Positions 18,010 through 26,715 are shown, numbered from the stretch's first letter. The stretch: 64,000 nt of DNA from JBBKXR01 sp037969585 (GCA_037969585.1 JBBKXR010000173.1:1-64000), one strand, 5' to 3'. Numbers and translations are program-made. Notes: generated by a model not told the origin, from the sequence alone.

Positions 18010-19295
18010 CGACGGATCAACAGGGCGAGGGTGGCGCTGCACACGGCGCTAACCGCGACGATCGGAAATACCAGGGCGACATTTTCTGTGCCCGGTATGG
18101 CGGCGAAAGGATTGTGCTGAACCATCCAGCCGATGACCGGCTCGCCGAGACCGGCCATGGCGTAGGCGAAAAAATTCATCACTCCGACGGCGGTGCCGGC
18201 ACGCGCCCTGCCGAGCAGATCCGGCGCCAGCGCCCAGAATACGGATTGCGGACCGTAGGCAAAAAAGCCGGCCAGAAACAGCATCGGCACGCCGAGCAGG
18301 TGGCCGGCAGGTAGTAGAAACATGCCCATCGCCGACGCTGCGGCGAGGATCATGAACAGGGCGATGACGCCGCTGCGCCGTGAGCCACAGAATCGATCGG
18401 ATACCCACCCGCTGGTCAAGGCGCCGAGCGCCATGCCGACCGGAAGGGCGATGCTGATCCATTTGCCGGACGGATCGTCCTTGAAATTTTCACCGAGAAA
18501 ATACACCGGCACCCAGATGAGCAGTCCGTAGCGAACCGTATTTTGAAATCCGATGGCGAATCCGGCGAGGAGCAGGCGACCGTTGGTTAGTGCCGCGCGG
18601 TAGCGTTGCCAGGTGGTCTCGGTGATGGTGTTGGCGATTTCGGTAGTCGTCTCGGTGGCATCGTCGCCGTCTGGATTTTTTTCATCGGGAAAATCTTCGA
18701 AGCCGAGGGCGCTGGGCCGGTCGCGGGCGACGAACCAGACGATGAGTCCGCCGACCAGCATGAGGATGACCGGTAGTCGAAAGATCCAGCGCCAGTTCAG
18801 TTCGAGCACATCGAGGACGATCAGCGAGGTGACGAAGGCGAGCACGGAAGACAAGCCTGCGGCCAGTACGAAGAGTCCGAAGGCGCGGCCGCGCTCGTGG
18901 TCGCCGTGCCAGTTCGTCACCAACTTGCTGCCCGGTGCCCAGCCCATGCTTTGCGCAAGTCCGTTCAGTCCCCATGCGGCGACCAGTGATTTGAAGCCGA
19001 CGCCGAAGCTGGTCAGCCAGTTCAGGAGAAACGACAAGCCGGCACCGAGCGCCATCATGCGTCGGCCACCGAACTTGTCACCGAGGTTGCCGTTGATCAT
19101 TTGCCCGCAGGCGTAGCACCAGAGCAGGGCGGCGCTGATCCAACCGAGCGTCTGTTTGTCCAGTCCGAGCTCTTCCTGAATGCCCGGGATCGCAAAGCCG
19201 AAGGTCTGCCTGCCCGTGTAATAAAACAGGTAGCAGAACATCACCGCGCCGAGCGAAAAGCGTCGGGCACGATAGAAGGCGGCGTCGCGCTTCAT
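18006..19295 (-). CDS. MFS transporter, organophosphate:phosphate antiporter (OPA) type
   Basis: A 429-residue, 12-helix transporter starting at ATG 19295, 25 bp after the phnA stop and overlapping the dehydrogenase start by 4 bp. The first helix (CYLFYYTGRQTFGFAIPGI) and the helix 4-5 region (QSMGWAPGSKLVTNW, then HERGRAFGL) follow the GlpT/UhpT pattern, in which organic phosphates exchange for phosphate. A charged cytoplasmic loop rich in Asp/Glu separates the two six-helix halves (around FPDEKNPDGDDATETTTE). In this operon it most likely imports the phosphonate substrate, possibly in exchange for the phosphate released by PhnA. The usual phosphonate ABC importer PhnCDE is absent from the window. 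Confidence 0.85.
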   Translation of the reverse strand: MKRDAAFYRARRFSLGAVMFCYLFYYTGRQTFGFAIPGIQEELGLDKQTLGWISAALLWCYACGQMINGNLGDKFGGRRMMALGAGLSFLLNWLTSFGVGFKSLVAAWGLNGLAQSMGWAPGSKLVTNWHGDHERGRAFGLFVLAAGLSSVLAFVTSLIVLDVLELNWRWIFRLPVILMLVGGLIVWFVARDRPSALGFEDFPDEKNPDGDDATETTTEIANTITETTWQRYRAALTNGRLLLAGFAIGFQNTVRYGLLIWVPVYFLGENFKDDPSGKWISIALPVGMALGALTSGWVSDRFCGSRRSGVIALFMILAAASAMGMFLLPAGHLLGVPMLFLAGFFAYGPQSVFWALAPDLLGRARAGTAVGVMNFFAYAMAGLGEPVIGWMVQHNPFAAIPGTENVALVFPIVAVSAVCSATLALLIRR

Positions 19296-19320
19296 GATCT
19301 GACGGGCGAGCGATTCATCA

Positions 19321-20550
19321 TCATTCGTGGGTGCCGTTGCAGGTGAACTCGAAGATGTCAAAGTTGCGTACATCGCCAGCGACGCGGGTGGCGTAATTTT
19401 TGTTGAGCGGCTCGCTGAACACCATCGGAACGATTTCCTCGTAGCGTCCGCCGTGACTGCGCAAGGCACCGGCGAGGGCAGACAAATCGTGGTAGGCCGG
19501 CGTGCGCCCGAGCACAACATTGCGCGCAGAGGCAACCGCGAGGTCGCCCATGCGGTCTTCCGGCAGCTCCATCAGGCGGGCGCCAATTTTGCGATCGTGA
19601 CACTCGGTGACGCCGTCGCGCTGCAGCAACCAGTCGCGGACTTTGGCCGCTTCCATGCCTTGAGGTAAATGCACCTGAGCAAACGAACCGAGCGCGCCGT
19701 GATGGGCCACATAGGGATCGGTGATTGGCAGGATCACCCGAAAGCCATCACCGAACTGCGCCTCGAGTTCGCTCTCGAGATAAATAACATTGGGCGTGCC
19801 ATCGGCCTTTTGTTTAGCGTTCATGCCGTGATCAGCGGTCAGCCCGATGACCGCGCCGAGCGCCAGCAGACGGCCCAGCTCCACGTCGATTGCGGCGTAA
19901 AAATCGAGAGCCTCCTCGTCCTCCGGCGCATACTTGTGCTGCATGTAGTCGGTGGTGCTCAGGTAGAGGAAATCGGCGACGCCCCGCTCTAACATTGCCA
20001 CCCCGGCCTTGAGAACATAGATGCTGGCGTCGCCGCTGTAAATCTGCGGCGTCGGACCGACCAGGGATTCGACGTCGCCGATGCCATGAGTTTCTTTGGC
20101 AGCCGCCGCCGCCTTTTCCGCAGAAAAAGCGATGCCGCCTTCGCTGATCAAGCCGCTGGCAAAAATGTCGCGCAGCTTCTCCTTCGCCGTGACCACAGCG
20201 ACTTTTCGACCGGAACGCTGGGCGTGCGGGAACAGTGTTTCGACGCGCAGAAACTTGGACGAGTTCATCATCACTTCTTCTCCGGCGGCCTCGTCGTAGA
20301 AAAAATTCCCGCCGATGCCATGCACTGCCGGCGGCACGCCGGTGACGATGCTGCTGTTGTTGACGTTGGTAAATGTCGGCATGGCCGCACGCGCAAAGCC
20401 ACGCCAACCGGCGACACTCATTTCCGCCAGATTGGGCATTCGGCCGCGCGCCAGGGCGCAGTCAAAGTACTCGTCAGCGGAGCCATCGAGGCAGATGACG
20501 ACAACAGGTTTATCCGGTGGGGAGTAGGTGCGGTCGTTGACGGTGAACAT
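19321..20550 (-). CDS. phnA: Phosphonoacetate hydrolase
   Basis: A 409-residue alkaline-phosphatase-superfamily enzyme that splits phosphonoacetate into acetate and phosphate at a di-zinc site. Visible elements: Asp22 in CLDGSADEYFD, the nucleophile Thr61 in MPTFTNVNNSSIVTG, STTDYMQHK, TADHGMNAK and the HHGALGS loop, together the complete metal and catalytic set of PhnA. There is no signal peptide, as expected for a cytoplasmic enzyme. First gene of a four-gene minus-strand operon (phnA, OPA transporter, Zn dehydrogenase, phnY) and divergent from an XRE-cupin regulator 119 bp away. It should not be confused with the unrelated zinc-ribbon YjdM, also once called PhnA. Confidence 0.93.
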   Translation of the reverse strand: MFTVNDRTYSPPDKPVVVICLDGSADEYFDCALARGRMPNLAEMSVAGWRGFARAAMPTFTNVNNSSIVTGVPPAVHGIGGNFFYDEAAGEEVMMNSSKFLRVETLFPHAQRSGRKVAVVTAKEKLRDIFASGLISEGGIAFSAEKAAAAAKETHGIGDVESLVGPTPQIYSGDASIYVLKAGVAMLERGVADFLYLSTTDYMQHKYAPEDEEALDFYAAIDVELGRLLALGAVIGLTADHGMNAKQKADGTPNVIYLESELEAQFGDGFRVILPITDPYVAHHGALGSFAQVHLPQGMEAAKVRDWLLQRDGVTECHDRKIGARLMELPEDRMGDLAVASARNVVLGRTPAYHDLSALAGALRSHGGRYEEIVPMVFSEPLNKNYATRVAGDVRNFDIFEFTCNGTHE

Positions 20551-20669
20551 GATGCTGGGAATGAAAGGGTTCGGGGTGCGATGTCGATAGTTTTAAACTG
20601 CCGACACTGATTCTACGGAATAGATGTTGCCTATCAAGAAATTAATGGGATTTTAAATCAACATCGTAT
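20551..20669. promoter_or_regulatory. Divergent promoter/operator region of the phosphonate operon
   Basis: The 119-bp space between phnA (minus) and the XRE-cupin gene (plus) must hold both promoters. The right half is AT-rich (20611-20660), unlike the surroundings. It contains the near-palindrome gattt-t-aaatc (20649-20659), a reasonable candidate operator for the adjacent HTH protein. No convincing -35/-10 pair can be fixed by eye. Confidence 0.5.
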
Positions 20670-21236
20670 GTGCCTCTTCCTGTGAATCTGGTCGAACTCT
20701 CTCAACGCATCAAACAGCGCCGCCTCGATCTTGGATTGAGTTTGGAGGAAGTCGCTGCGGCGGCGAATCAGACGCGCAGCTGGCTCTCGAAAGTAGAGAA
20801 TTTTCGCATCACTCCTTCGCTGCCGGCACTGGCGCGGGTGGCCGAGGCGCTGCGCATTTCGCTGGCGACTTTGTTGGACGGGCTGGATTCGAAACCGAAA
20901 ATCGTGCTGACAAAAAAGACGGAGCGTCGCGCCATTCAGCGCGATCCGCAGAACTCGGACATCACCTACCACGCGCTCACTTCCGGAAAAGCCAATGGTC
21001 GCATGAGCCCCTTCGTGCTCGACATTCCGTCAGGCGGTGGACGCAGCGTTTCCCGTCCGCACGAGGGCGAAGAATTCCTCATCGTGACGGGCGGCAAGGT
21101 CACGCTCGAATACGGTGAGGAATCGTTCGATCTGTCGGAAGGCGATACGCTTTACTTCGATGCCGCGACTCCCCATCGCCTGCACAACCAGTACAAGAGG
21201 GCTGCGCAGGTGATGTGCGTGTTTTTGGATCAGTGA
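20670..21236 (+). CDS. XRE-family regulator with C-terminal cupin sensor domain
   Basis: A 188-residue regulator. Residues about 8-62 form an XRE helix-turn-helix (RIKQRRLDLGLSLEEVAAAA, then SWLSKVENFRITPSL). Residues about 110-188 form a cupin barrel (RPHEGEEFLIVTGGKVTLEYG, then YFDAATPHRL), which commonly binds a small ligand or metal. The start is a GTG at 20670; a second GTG at 20682 is also possible and the ATG at 20668 is out of frame. It is divergent from phnA, the normal position for a local regulator, so I infer control of the phosphonate operon by phosphonoacetate or a related compound. The ligand is not evident from the sequence. Confidence 0.87.
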   Translation: MPLPVNLVELSQRIKQRRLDLGLSLEEVAAAANQTRSWLSKVENFRITPSLPALARVAEALRISLATLLDGLDSKPKIVLTKKTERRAIQRDPQNSDITYHALTSGKANGRMSPFVLDIPSGGGRSVSRPHEGEEFLIVTGGKVTLEYGEESFDLSEGDTLYFDAATPHRLHNQYKRAAQVMCVFLDQ

Positions 21237-21374
21237 TGCTGGCCGCCGGAATTTTCACGCTATCGTGGTGTCCGAGCAAATCTGAGCTGGCGGATCACCG
21301 TTGTGCGACCAAAGCTTCGGGGACCTTCGGAGAGCCCGCTGGCGAGATGGCTTCGATCGGGCACGCAGAAGCGA

Positions 21375-21531
21375 GCCCCTCCAGACCCTGCCGGGTCTCA
21401 TTGTGTTTCAGAGCATTCGTCTGGAGGGGCAAGTTCCACCTTGCCAGCGAACGTCGAGCGGTGATTTTTTCAACTATTGCGCACTAGCACCTCTGGGCGT
21501 TCGCTTTGCCAGTTTAGACTTAGCTGAACAC
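21375..21531. repeat. 12-bp inverted repeat and repeat-end fragment
   Basis: The perfect arms gcccctccagac (21375-21386) and gtctggaggggc (21419-21430) can form a stem-loop downstream of the regulator gene. About 75 bp further, 21508-21531 (ccagtttagacttagctgaa) matches the outer end of the composite repeat (8534-8555) with few changes, so this gap holds the remains of one copy. No gene is visible between 21237 and 21572. Confidence 0.55.
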
Positions 21532-21572
21532 CATTGGACAGCCGCGCTGATCTGCGGAACGCTTGCGCCCTC

Positions 21573-22889
21573 GTGAGCAAAGAACCCGAAGGTCCCAGCA
21601 CTGCATCGATCCCCGATGCGGAGGCGGGAGACATCCGCCGCCAGCCGGTCGGTGCGGTCGGCTGGATTCCGGCGCTGTCGGCGTTTGGGCATCGCAACTA
21701 TCGGATCTTTTTCTGCGGTCAGATCGTGTCGCTGATCGGCACCTGGATTCAGACCACCGCCGAAGGCTGGCTGGTTTATGACATCAGTGGTTCGTCGGTG
21801 GCCCTGGGCCTGATCCGGTTTGCGACGATGCTGCCGTTTGCCCTGCTGGCGCTGTGGGGTGGCATCGTCGCCGATCGTCACTCGAAGCGTCAGATTCTGA
21901 TCTTCACGCAGAGCGCTTCGATGCTGCTCGCTTTCGGGTTGGCAGCCTTGGTGTATTTTGGAAAGGTCGAAGTCTGGCACGTCGCAGTGATCGGTTTTCT
22001 GCTCGGTACGGTCAACGCCTTCGACGTTCCAGCCCGGCAGTCGTTCGTGGTTGATCTGGTCGGTAAGGAGGATCTGATCAATGGCATTGCGCTGAATTCA
22101 TCGATGTTTAATCTGGCTCGAGTGATCGGTCCGGCGATCGCCGGGCTACTGATCGGCACGGTCGGCATGGCCGGCTGCTTTTTACTGAATGGCCTATCGT
22201 ACATCGCGGTGATCGTCGGCTACGGTCTGCTGAAATTGCCCAAACACGAAGCCCGCCTGGATCATCCGCCGTTCTTCGAGGCGATCCGCGAGGCGTTTCA
22301 CTACATCGCCGGACACGGTTCGTTGCGATCGATCATGATTTTGATTTCCACCTTCAGCCTGTTCGGTATCAGCTTCGCAGTACTGATGCCGGTGTTCGCC
22401 AAAGACATTCTCCACGGCGATGCCAAATCGTTCGGCATCCTGATGGCGTGCAATGGTGGAGGCGCATTGCTCGGCGGAATTTCTCTGGCTACGTGGGGTA
22501 AGAAATTTCCCCGCCGGACGCTGATCTATTTTGGGCTGTTCGGCTGCTGTCTGTTCCTGATCCTGTTCTCTTTATCGCGCAGCTTTGCGCTCTCGGGTGG
22601 GCTGCTGGTTTGCGCGGGCTTCTTCATGATCGTGTTCTTCGCCACCGCCAATACGGCGACCCAACTGCGCTCGCCCGATGCCCTGCGCGGACGCATCATG
22701 GGTTTCTACTCGCTGAGCTTTCTCGGCATGAGCTCGGTCGGAAGTTTACTGAGCGGCACGCTGGCCAAGTGGCTGGGTGCTCCGGGCGCGGTGTTACTGG
22801 GAGCGACGGTGTGTGCGCTGGTCGGTCTGCTGCTAATGCGCCGCATTGTCCCGTTACCGCCGTCAGTGGTCATGCAAAATGGAAGCTGA
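21573..22889 (+). CDS. MFS transporter, MFS_3 / EntS-like exporter
   Basis: A 438-residue, 12-helix membrane protein. I take the GTG at 21573 as start because the only in-frame alternative, TTG at 21534, lies inside a repeat fragment and no ATG precedes the first helix. The opening FGHRNYRIFFCGQIVSLIGTW and TTAEGWLVYDISGSS are the hallmark of the DUF894/MFS_3 group, which includes the enterobactin exporter EntS and many drug or siderophore exporters. Motif A is seen as GIVADRHSKRQ. Substrate unknown. Its last 184 bases overlap the 3' end of the convergent protease gene, which is longer than normal for a real overlap. Confidence 0.85.
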   Translation: MSKEPEGPSTASIPDAEAGDIRRQPVGAVGWIPALSAFGHRNYRIFFCGQIVSLIGTWIQTTAEGWLVYDISGSSVALGLIRFATMLPFALLALWGGIVADRHSKRQILIFTQSASMLLAFGLAALVYFGKVEVWHVAVIGFLLGTVNAFDVPARQSFVVDLVGKEDLINGIALNSSMFNLARVIGPAIAGLLIGTVGMAGCFLLNGLSYIAVIVGYGLLKLPKHEARLDHPPFFEAIREAFHYIAGHGSLRSIMILISTFSLFGISFAVLMPVFAKDILHGDAKSFGILMACNGGGALLGGISLATWGKKFPRRTLIYFGLFGCCLFLILFSLSRSFALSGGLLVCAGFFMIVFFATANTATQLRSPDALRGRIMGFYSLSFLGMSSVGSLLSGTLAKWLGAPGAVLLGATVCALVGLLLMRRIVPLPPSVVMQNGS

Positions 22890-23917
22890 TTGGCCACGAC
22901 CGAAACCGCAGGCGGATGAACTGGGACCTTGTCTGATTGCGAATCGGATTCGGATTTTCGTTTCGATTCTACGCGGTCTGCCAGAATCAACTTTCGTATC
23001 CAGTCGGTGTCGGGGCAAATGGTTCGCGCGCGGTAGTCGTCAATGAATAGCCATCCCAGAAAGCCGCTCAGCGAAAAATGCCCGCTGGAGTTGATTCCCA
23101 GCAATTGCCCGCCGGCAGTGAGCAATGGCCCTCCGCTATCACCCGGGATCACAGGCGCGTCGTTGAGGTAGACCATCCATCGCGGACCGGATTTCGAGCC
23201 TTTGTTGCCACCACGCAGTAGAATCTTGCCGGCGGATTGTCCGGGTTTGCCGCCTCCAAACCCGGAGGTGAGCACTTCAGCATCGGCAGAGAGAAGCGGG
23301 GGGCGCAACAGTGGAAAATGCTGGGCGGGGAGATGTGAACAGTAGATGAGAGCGAGGTCTGGAACGCTCGGATCGTCTACTGCTCCGGTCCAGACGATCC
23401 TCACGGGATGCAACGCGTCCGCCTCGATACGGTCGGGCGAGGGCGGCCCTCCTTTGAGGGGCGCCAGATAGATGTAAGCAAAGTCAACGACGTGCGCCGC
23501 GGTGAGCCAATAGCCGTCGCTGGTGATGGCGGTAGCGGTTCCGCTGTTAATATTGGGGCGATCTTTCTCCTCTGATTTCGAATCGGATTCGCCGGGAGAT
23601 TGGTCCGGTTCGTTGTCCGATGGAGGTGGCGAGATGCTGAGAGGAAATTCGCACGTAACGACAAGCGACGTTCGCGCCAAGGCGAACTGTGCGGCACTTT
23701 CATCGCCGATTCGGCGCGACTGCCATTTTTCAAGGCTCTTTTCCTTACGCGGAGCGATGAGTTTTGTGGAGACCCGTTTGTAGCCTTCCTCGTTCAGATA
23801 CGTGGAACGAAACCAAGCGGCGAATGCCATTTGGCAGAGGGCGACGAGGGTCACGCCGAGGAGAGCTATGGCAATGGTCGCTTTTTTATTCTCTTTGAAG
23901 AAGCGTGGTAGTCTCAT
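22706..23917 (-). CDS. Membrane-anchored trypsin-like serine protease
   Basis: A 403-residue protein with an N-terminal transmembrane anchor (residues 13-34, ATIAIALLGVTLVALCQMAF), a charged, proline-rich linker (about 95-120) and a trypsin-like domain with the full triad: His142 in LTAAHVV, Asp187 in PDLAL and Ser261 in PGDSGGPL. No PDZ domain follows, unlike DegP/HtrA. The last 70 or so residues are low in predicted structure and lie antisense to the end of the MFS gene. I suspect the original stop has been lost and the true domain ends near residue 330. Probably faces the periplasm; substrate unknown. Confidence 0.8.
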   Translation of the reverse strand: MRLPRFFKENKKATIAIALLGVTLVALCQMAFAAWFRSTYLNEEGYKRVSTKLIAPRKEKSLEKWQSRRIGDESAAQFALARTSLVVTCEFPLSISPPPSDNEPDQSPGESDSKSEEKDRPNINSGTATAITSDGYWLTAAHVVDFAYIYLAPLKGGPPSPDRIEADALHPVRIVWTGAVDDPSVPDLALIYCSHLPAQHFPLLRPPLLSADAEVLTSGFGGGKPGQSAGKILLRGGNKGSKSGPRWMVYLNDAPVIPGDSGGPLLTAGGQLLGINSSGHFSLSGFLGWLFIDDYRARTICPDTDWIRKLILADRVESKRKSESDSQSDKVPVHPPAVSVVANQLPFCMTTDGGNGTMRRISSRPTSAHTVAPSNTAPGAPSHLASVPLSKLPTELMPRKLSE

Positions 23918-24007
23918 GGCTGCTCGGACAGGCGTTTCCTAGTCCGGTAGGGAGAGCATAACTTTTTTCAAACGAGGAGGGAAGAGAAAGGGAGGGGCGG
24001 TATCCCT

Positions 24008-25564
24008 TTATTGTGGGTAGTCCGCGCCGGTCAGGCTGTTGAGGACTGACTGCTGCCATTCGCGCAGGCGGGTGCGCAAGTTTTCCGCCTTGTCGGCATG
24101 CGTTGTATTCAGGTCGACTTTTTCGGAGGCATCGCTTTTGAGATCGAAGAGTTCCTGTCGGTTGTCGCCGTTCTTCAGTTCGTGAATGACCAGTTTCCAG
24201 TCGCCATCGATGATCGCCCGGGGGCCGGTGTAGTTGCTTTCGTCGATGCTGGTGAATTGGATGCTTTTGAAGTCGCGAGTGGCTTTGCCGCCGGAAAATT
24301 TCACCAGCGGTGTGGTGCCTGTTTGCAATTCGGGATCGATGTAGGGTTCGGCTCCGGCGATGCCCTTGCTGCGGGTATTAAATTGCCAGAAGAACAGCGG
24401 ATTGGAGCGCGCATCCGGATGGGTATCGCCGTCGCGAGTATCTTTGATCCAAGGTGTCAGGTCGACACCGTCCAGTGGGCGATCCGGTAGCGCCTGGTCG
24501 GTGAGGGCACAGACGGTCGGCAGCAGGTCGCTGGTACTGGCGCGAACTTTGACGCTTCGTGGTTGTTTGATCTGAGCGGGCCACTCGATCAGACCGGGCA
24601 CGAGGATACCGCCGTCGTAGACTTGGGCTTTCACTCCTCGATGGGGCATGACCAGCGAGCCGTCGGCCGAAGTGCCGTTGTCGCCACAGTAGAACAACAG
24701 GGTGTCATCGCGCAGCCCGGCGTCGGCGAGGTGGTCGCGCAGTGTGCCGATGGCGCGGTCCATGGCGGTGATCTCGGCGTAGCGCTCGCGCAGCACTTCG
24801 CCCTGGGGACGCTTGGTTTGCTGACCGGTTTCGTTGGAGGTGAGCTTGACCATTTTGTCCGGGTATTTCGCCGGCAGGTCGTCGTAGAGCGCGAGGTCCT
24901 CCGGCAGCCCGCTGTAGGGCTCGTGAGGCGAACCGAACCAGACGACGGTGAAGAATGGTTTGCCGCTTTGGTGGGCATCATCGATGAAGCGGATCGCTTC
25001 GCGGATGACGATCTCGGAGCTTTCGCCCTCGAACACTTCCGGGGCGGCTCCGTTGCGCGACAGCGACGGGTTCATTTCAAAAAAATTGTCATGCGAAACC
25101 CATTCGTCGAAACCCATCGCACCCGGGTTGACGGGTGACGAGGCTTTGACCGCACCGAGATGCCACTTGCCGTAGTGCCCGCAGCGGTAGCCGGCTTTGT
25201 GAAGAATATCGGCGCTGGTGATTTCTTCTGGACGGATCGACCAGCCGGGAGTGAAGGTGCCCATGCGGTTGGGGTGCCGACCAGTCAGGAAACTGGCGCG
25301 GGTCGGCGAGCAAGTCGGGTGCGCCGCGTAGAAATTCTCGAAGCGCAAACCGGTCGCCGCCATGTCATCGAGCACCGGTGTCTTGACGTGCGGATGGCCG
25401 TTGTAGCCGGTCTCCTCCCAGCCGTGGTCGTCGCCCATCAGCAGGATAATGTTCGGCTGCGCAGAAAATGCCGGGAGACACTGTGCGATCGAAACCAGAA
25501 TCAGGACGAGGTAGAGCGCAGGCACGCGGACCGGATTGGGTATAGGCGACAGGTGAGATTTCAT
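24008..25564 (-). CDS. Secreted sulfatase (type I, Cys-type)
   Basis: A 518-residue sulfatase. The start at ATG 25564 gives a signal peptide (residues 14-35, PVRVPALYLVLILVSIAQCL). Features: metal-binding Asp45-Asp46 in MGDDHGW, the formylglycine motif CSPTR at 85-89 followed by ASFLTGRHP, GKWHLG, and GDNGTS with a late metal-binding Asp-Asn. It hydrolyses sulfate esters, probably on a polysaccharide. The cysteine must be converted to formylglycine by an enzyme not identified in this window. The layout is closest to arylsulfatase A-like/S1_16-type enzymes by eye, but the subfamily is not safe without a search. Located in the periplasm or outside. Confidence 0.92.
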   Translation of the reverse strand: MKSHLSPIPNPVRVPALYLVLILVSIAQCLPAFSAQPNIILLMGDDHGWEETGYNGHPHVKTPVLDDMAATGLRFENFYAAHPTCSPTRASFLTGRHPNRMGTFTPGWSIRPEEITSADILHKAGYRCGHYGKWHLGAVKASSPVNPGAMGFDEWVSHDNFFEMNPSLSRNGAAPEVFEGESSEIVIREAIRFIDDAHQSGKPFFTVVWFGSPHEPYSGLPEDLALYDDLPAKYPDKMVKLTSNETGQQTKRPQGEVLRERYAEITAMDRAIGTLRDHLADAGLRDDTLLFYCGDNGTSADGSLVMPHRGVKAQVYDGGILVPGLIEWPAQIKQPRSVKVRASTSDLLPTVCALTDQALPDRPLDGVDLTPWIKDTRDGDTHPDARSNPLFFWQFNTRSKGIAGAEPYIDPELQTGTTPLVKFSGGKATRDFKSIQFTSIDESNYTGPRAIIDGDWKLVIHELKNGDNRQELFDLKSDASEKVDLNTTHADKAENLRTRLREWQQSVLNSLTGADYPQ

Positions 25565-25666
25565 TTGTGCCAATCTACTCAACCGTTTGTCGAAGGGCAC
25601 GGCAGAAGTTGGTATTTTGCTGTGGCGTTTTGCCGGTGATGCGCCGTCGTTTTTTAAAAGCTCAGC

Positions 25667-26215
25667 CTATGACTGCTCGATCGTCTTGACCACCCTGGCT
25701 GGCACTCCGGCCAGCACCACGTCGTCGCCGAACGACTTGGTGACCACGGCGCCCGAGGCCACCACGACCCGGTCGCCGAGCGTCACTCCGGGATTGATCA
25801 CGGCGTGAGCGCCGATCCAGATATCGTCGCCAAGGGTGATCGGTTTACCAAACTCCCAGCCGGCCGAGCGCGGCACGGCTTCCACAGGATGCCCGGCGGT
25901 GCATAGGCTGACGCGCGGCGCGATGAAGCAATTCCTGCCGATGCGAACCTCGCAAACGTCGAGGATTACCAGATCGTAGTTGGCGTAGAAATTTTCTCCC
26001 AGATGAATGTTGTAGCCGTAGTCACAGCGAAAGCTTGGTTCGATGGTCAGGGTCGCGGGGGCGCTTCCCAGTAGTTCCCGCAAGATCGTGTTGTCCGGAT
26101 TGGCATTGAACTCGGCGCAGCGCTGCTTTGCTCGAGACCGTTCTTCGATGAGAAGCGGGTCGTCGGCCTGATACAGCTCGCCGGCCAGCATCTGTTGTTT
26201 GTCTTTTGAGCTCAT
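25667..26215 (-). CDS. maa: Sugar O-acetyltransferase (maltose acetyltransferase family)
   Basis: A 182-residue left-handed beta-helix acyltransferase. The N-terminal Mac domain (residues about 5-60: MLAGELYQADDPLLIEERSRA) and the hexapeptide repeats (IGRNCFIAPRVSL, ITLGDDIWIGAHAVINPG, VTLGDRVVVASGAVV) with the closing VLAGVPARVVK are typical of Maa/LacA/NodL. The catalytic histidine is in CTAGHPV. It transfers acetyl from acetyl-CoA to a sugar hydroxyl in the cytoplasm. Length is normal. It stands between a sulfatase and a repeat-filled gap, with no tight operon link. The symbol is by family resemblance; the physiological sugar is unknown. Confidence 0.9.
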   Translation of the reverse strand: MSSKDKQQMLAGELYQADDPLLIEERSRAKQRCAEFNANPDNTILRELLGSAPATLTIEPSFRCDYGYNIHLGENFYANYDLVILDVCEVRIGRNCFIAPRVSLCTAGHPVEAVPRSAGWEFGKPITLGDDIWIGAHAVINPGVTLGDRVVVASGAVVTKSFGDDVVLAGVPARVVKTIEQS

Positions 26216-26240
26216 GGTGGTGTTGCTGACAGCGGGAAGC

Positions 26241-26340
26241 TGCGATCGTCAGACCGTGGACCGAATGTCGGTTGGAGTGAAGCCCACGCTGCCCCCTCAA
26301 CGCAAGGTCCACCTTCTGACGAAGGCGGCTACGGACTTGC
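26241..26340. repeat. Second extragenic repeat family, copy 1
   Basis: The stretch 26241-26281 (tgcgatcgtcagaccgtgga and onward) matches 30837-30877 at about four of five positions, and both are followed by a ggcggctacgg segment (26325-26335 and 30882-30892). No frame with coding character is present. It lies directly left of composite repeat copy R2, so the 500-bp gap 26216-26715 is filled almost wholly by repeats. Confidence 0.5.
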
Positions 26341-26410
26341 ATGTCACCTTGCCAGACTTGCGATGCTGCGCCAGTGCTCGAGCAGCTGAAAATTAGCGAG
26401 TCGCACCGTC

Positions 26411-26553
26411 CAGTAGTGACCGCTCTGCGTCGACAGCCAAGGCAACTCTTTCCCTGTCAGAGCAGTCGCTACGCGACGCCTGATATTATTTGGGATCGGG
26501 GCCCTGGATTAAAACCCACGTCTACCGAGACTGGTCGCCAGGTGACAGTAAAG
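26411..26553 (+). repeat. Composite extragenic repeat, copy R2 (partial)
   Basis: Same order as copy R1 (8331-8545) but lacking hairpin C. Hairpin B arms are gaccgctctg (26418-26427) and cagagcagtc (26458-26467, one change). The hairpin A region survives only as its right arm, aaaacccacgtctaccgaga (26511-26530). The right end reads ctggtcgccaggtgacagta. It appears more decayed than R1 and R3. Confidence 0.75.
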
Positions 26554-26715
26554 GCCTGGCTGAATGCCATGCGCAAAAAAGCAGTCCACGGACCACGGGC
26601 CGCGAATCACTTGCCCAGATGACGTCGCCACAAAAACTGATTCCGATCCCTTTCACTAAAACCCGTGGCGGATCGGCGCGATGGACAGACCGGAGAAGCT
26701 TGGTAATCTGCTCCT

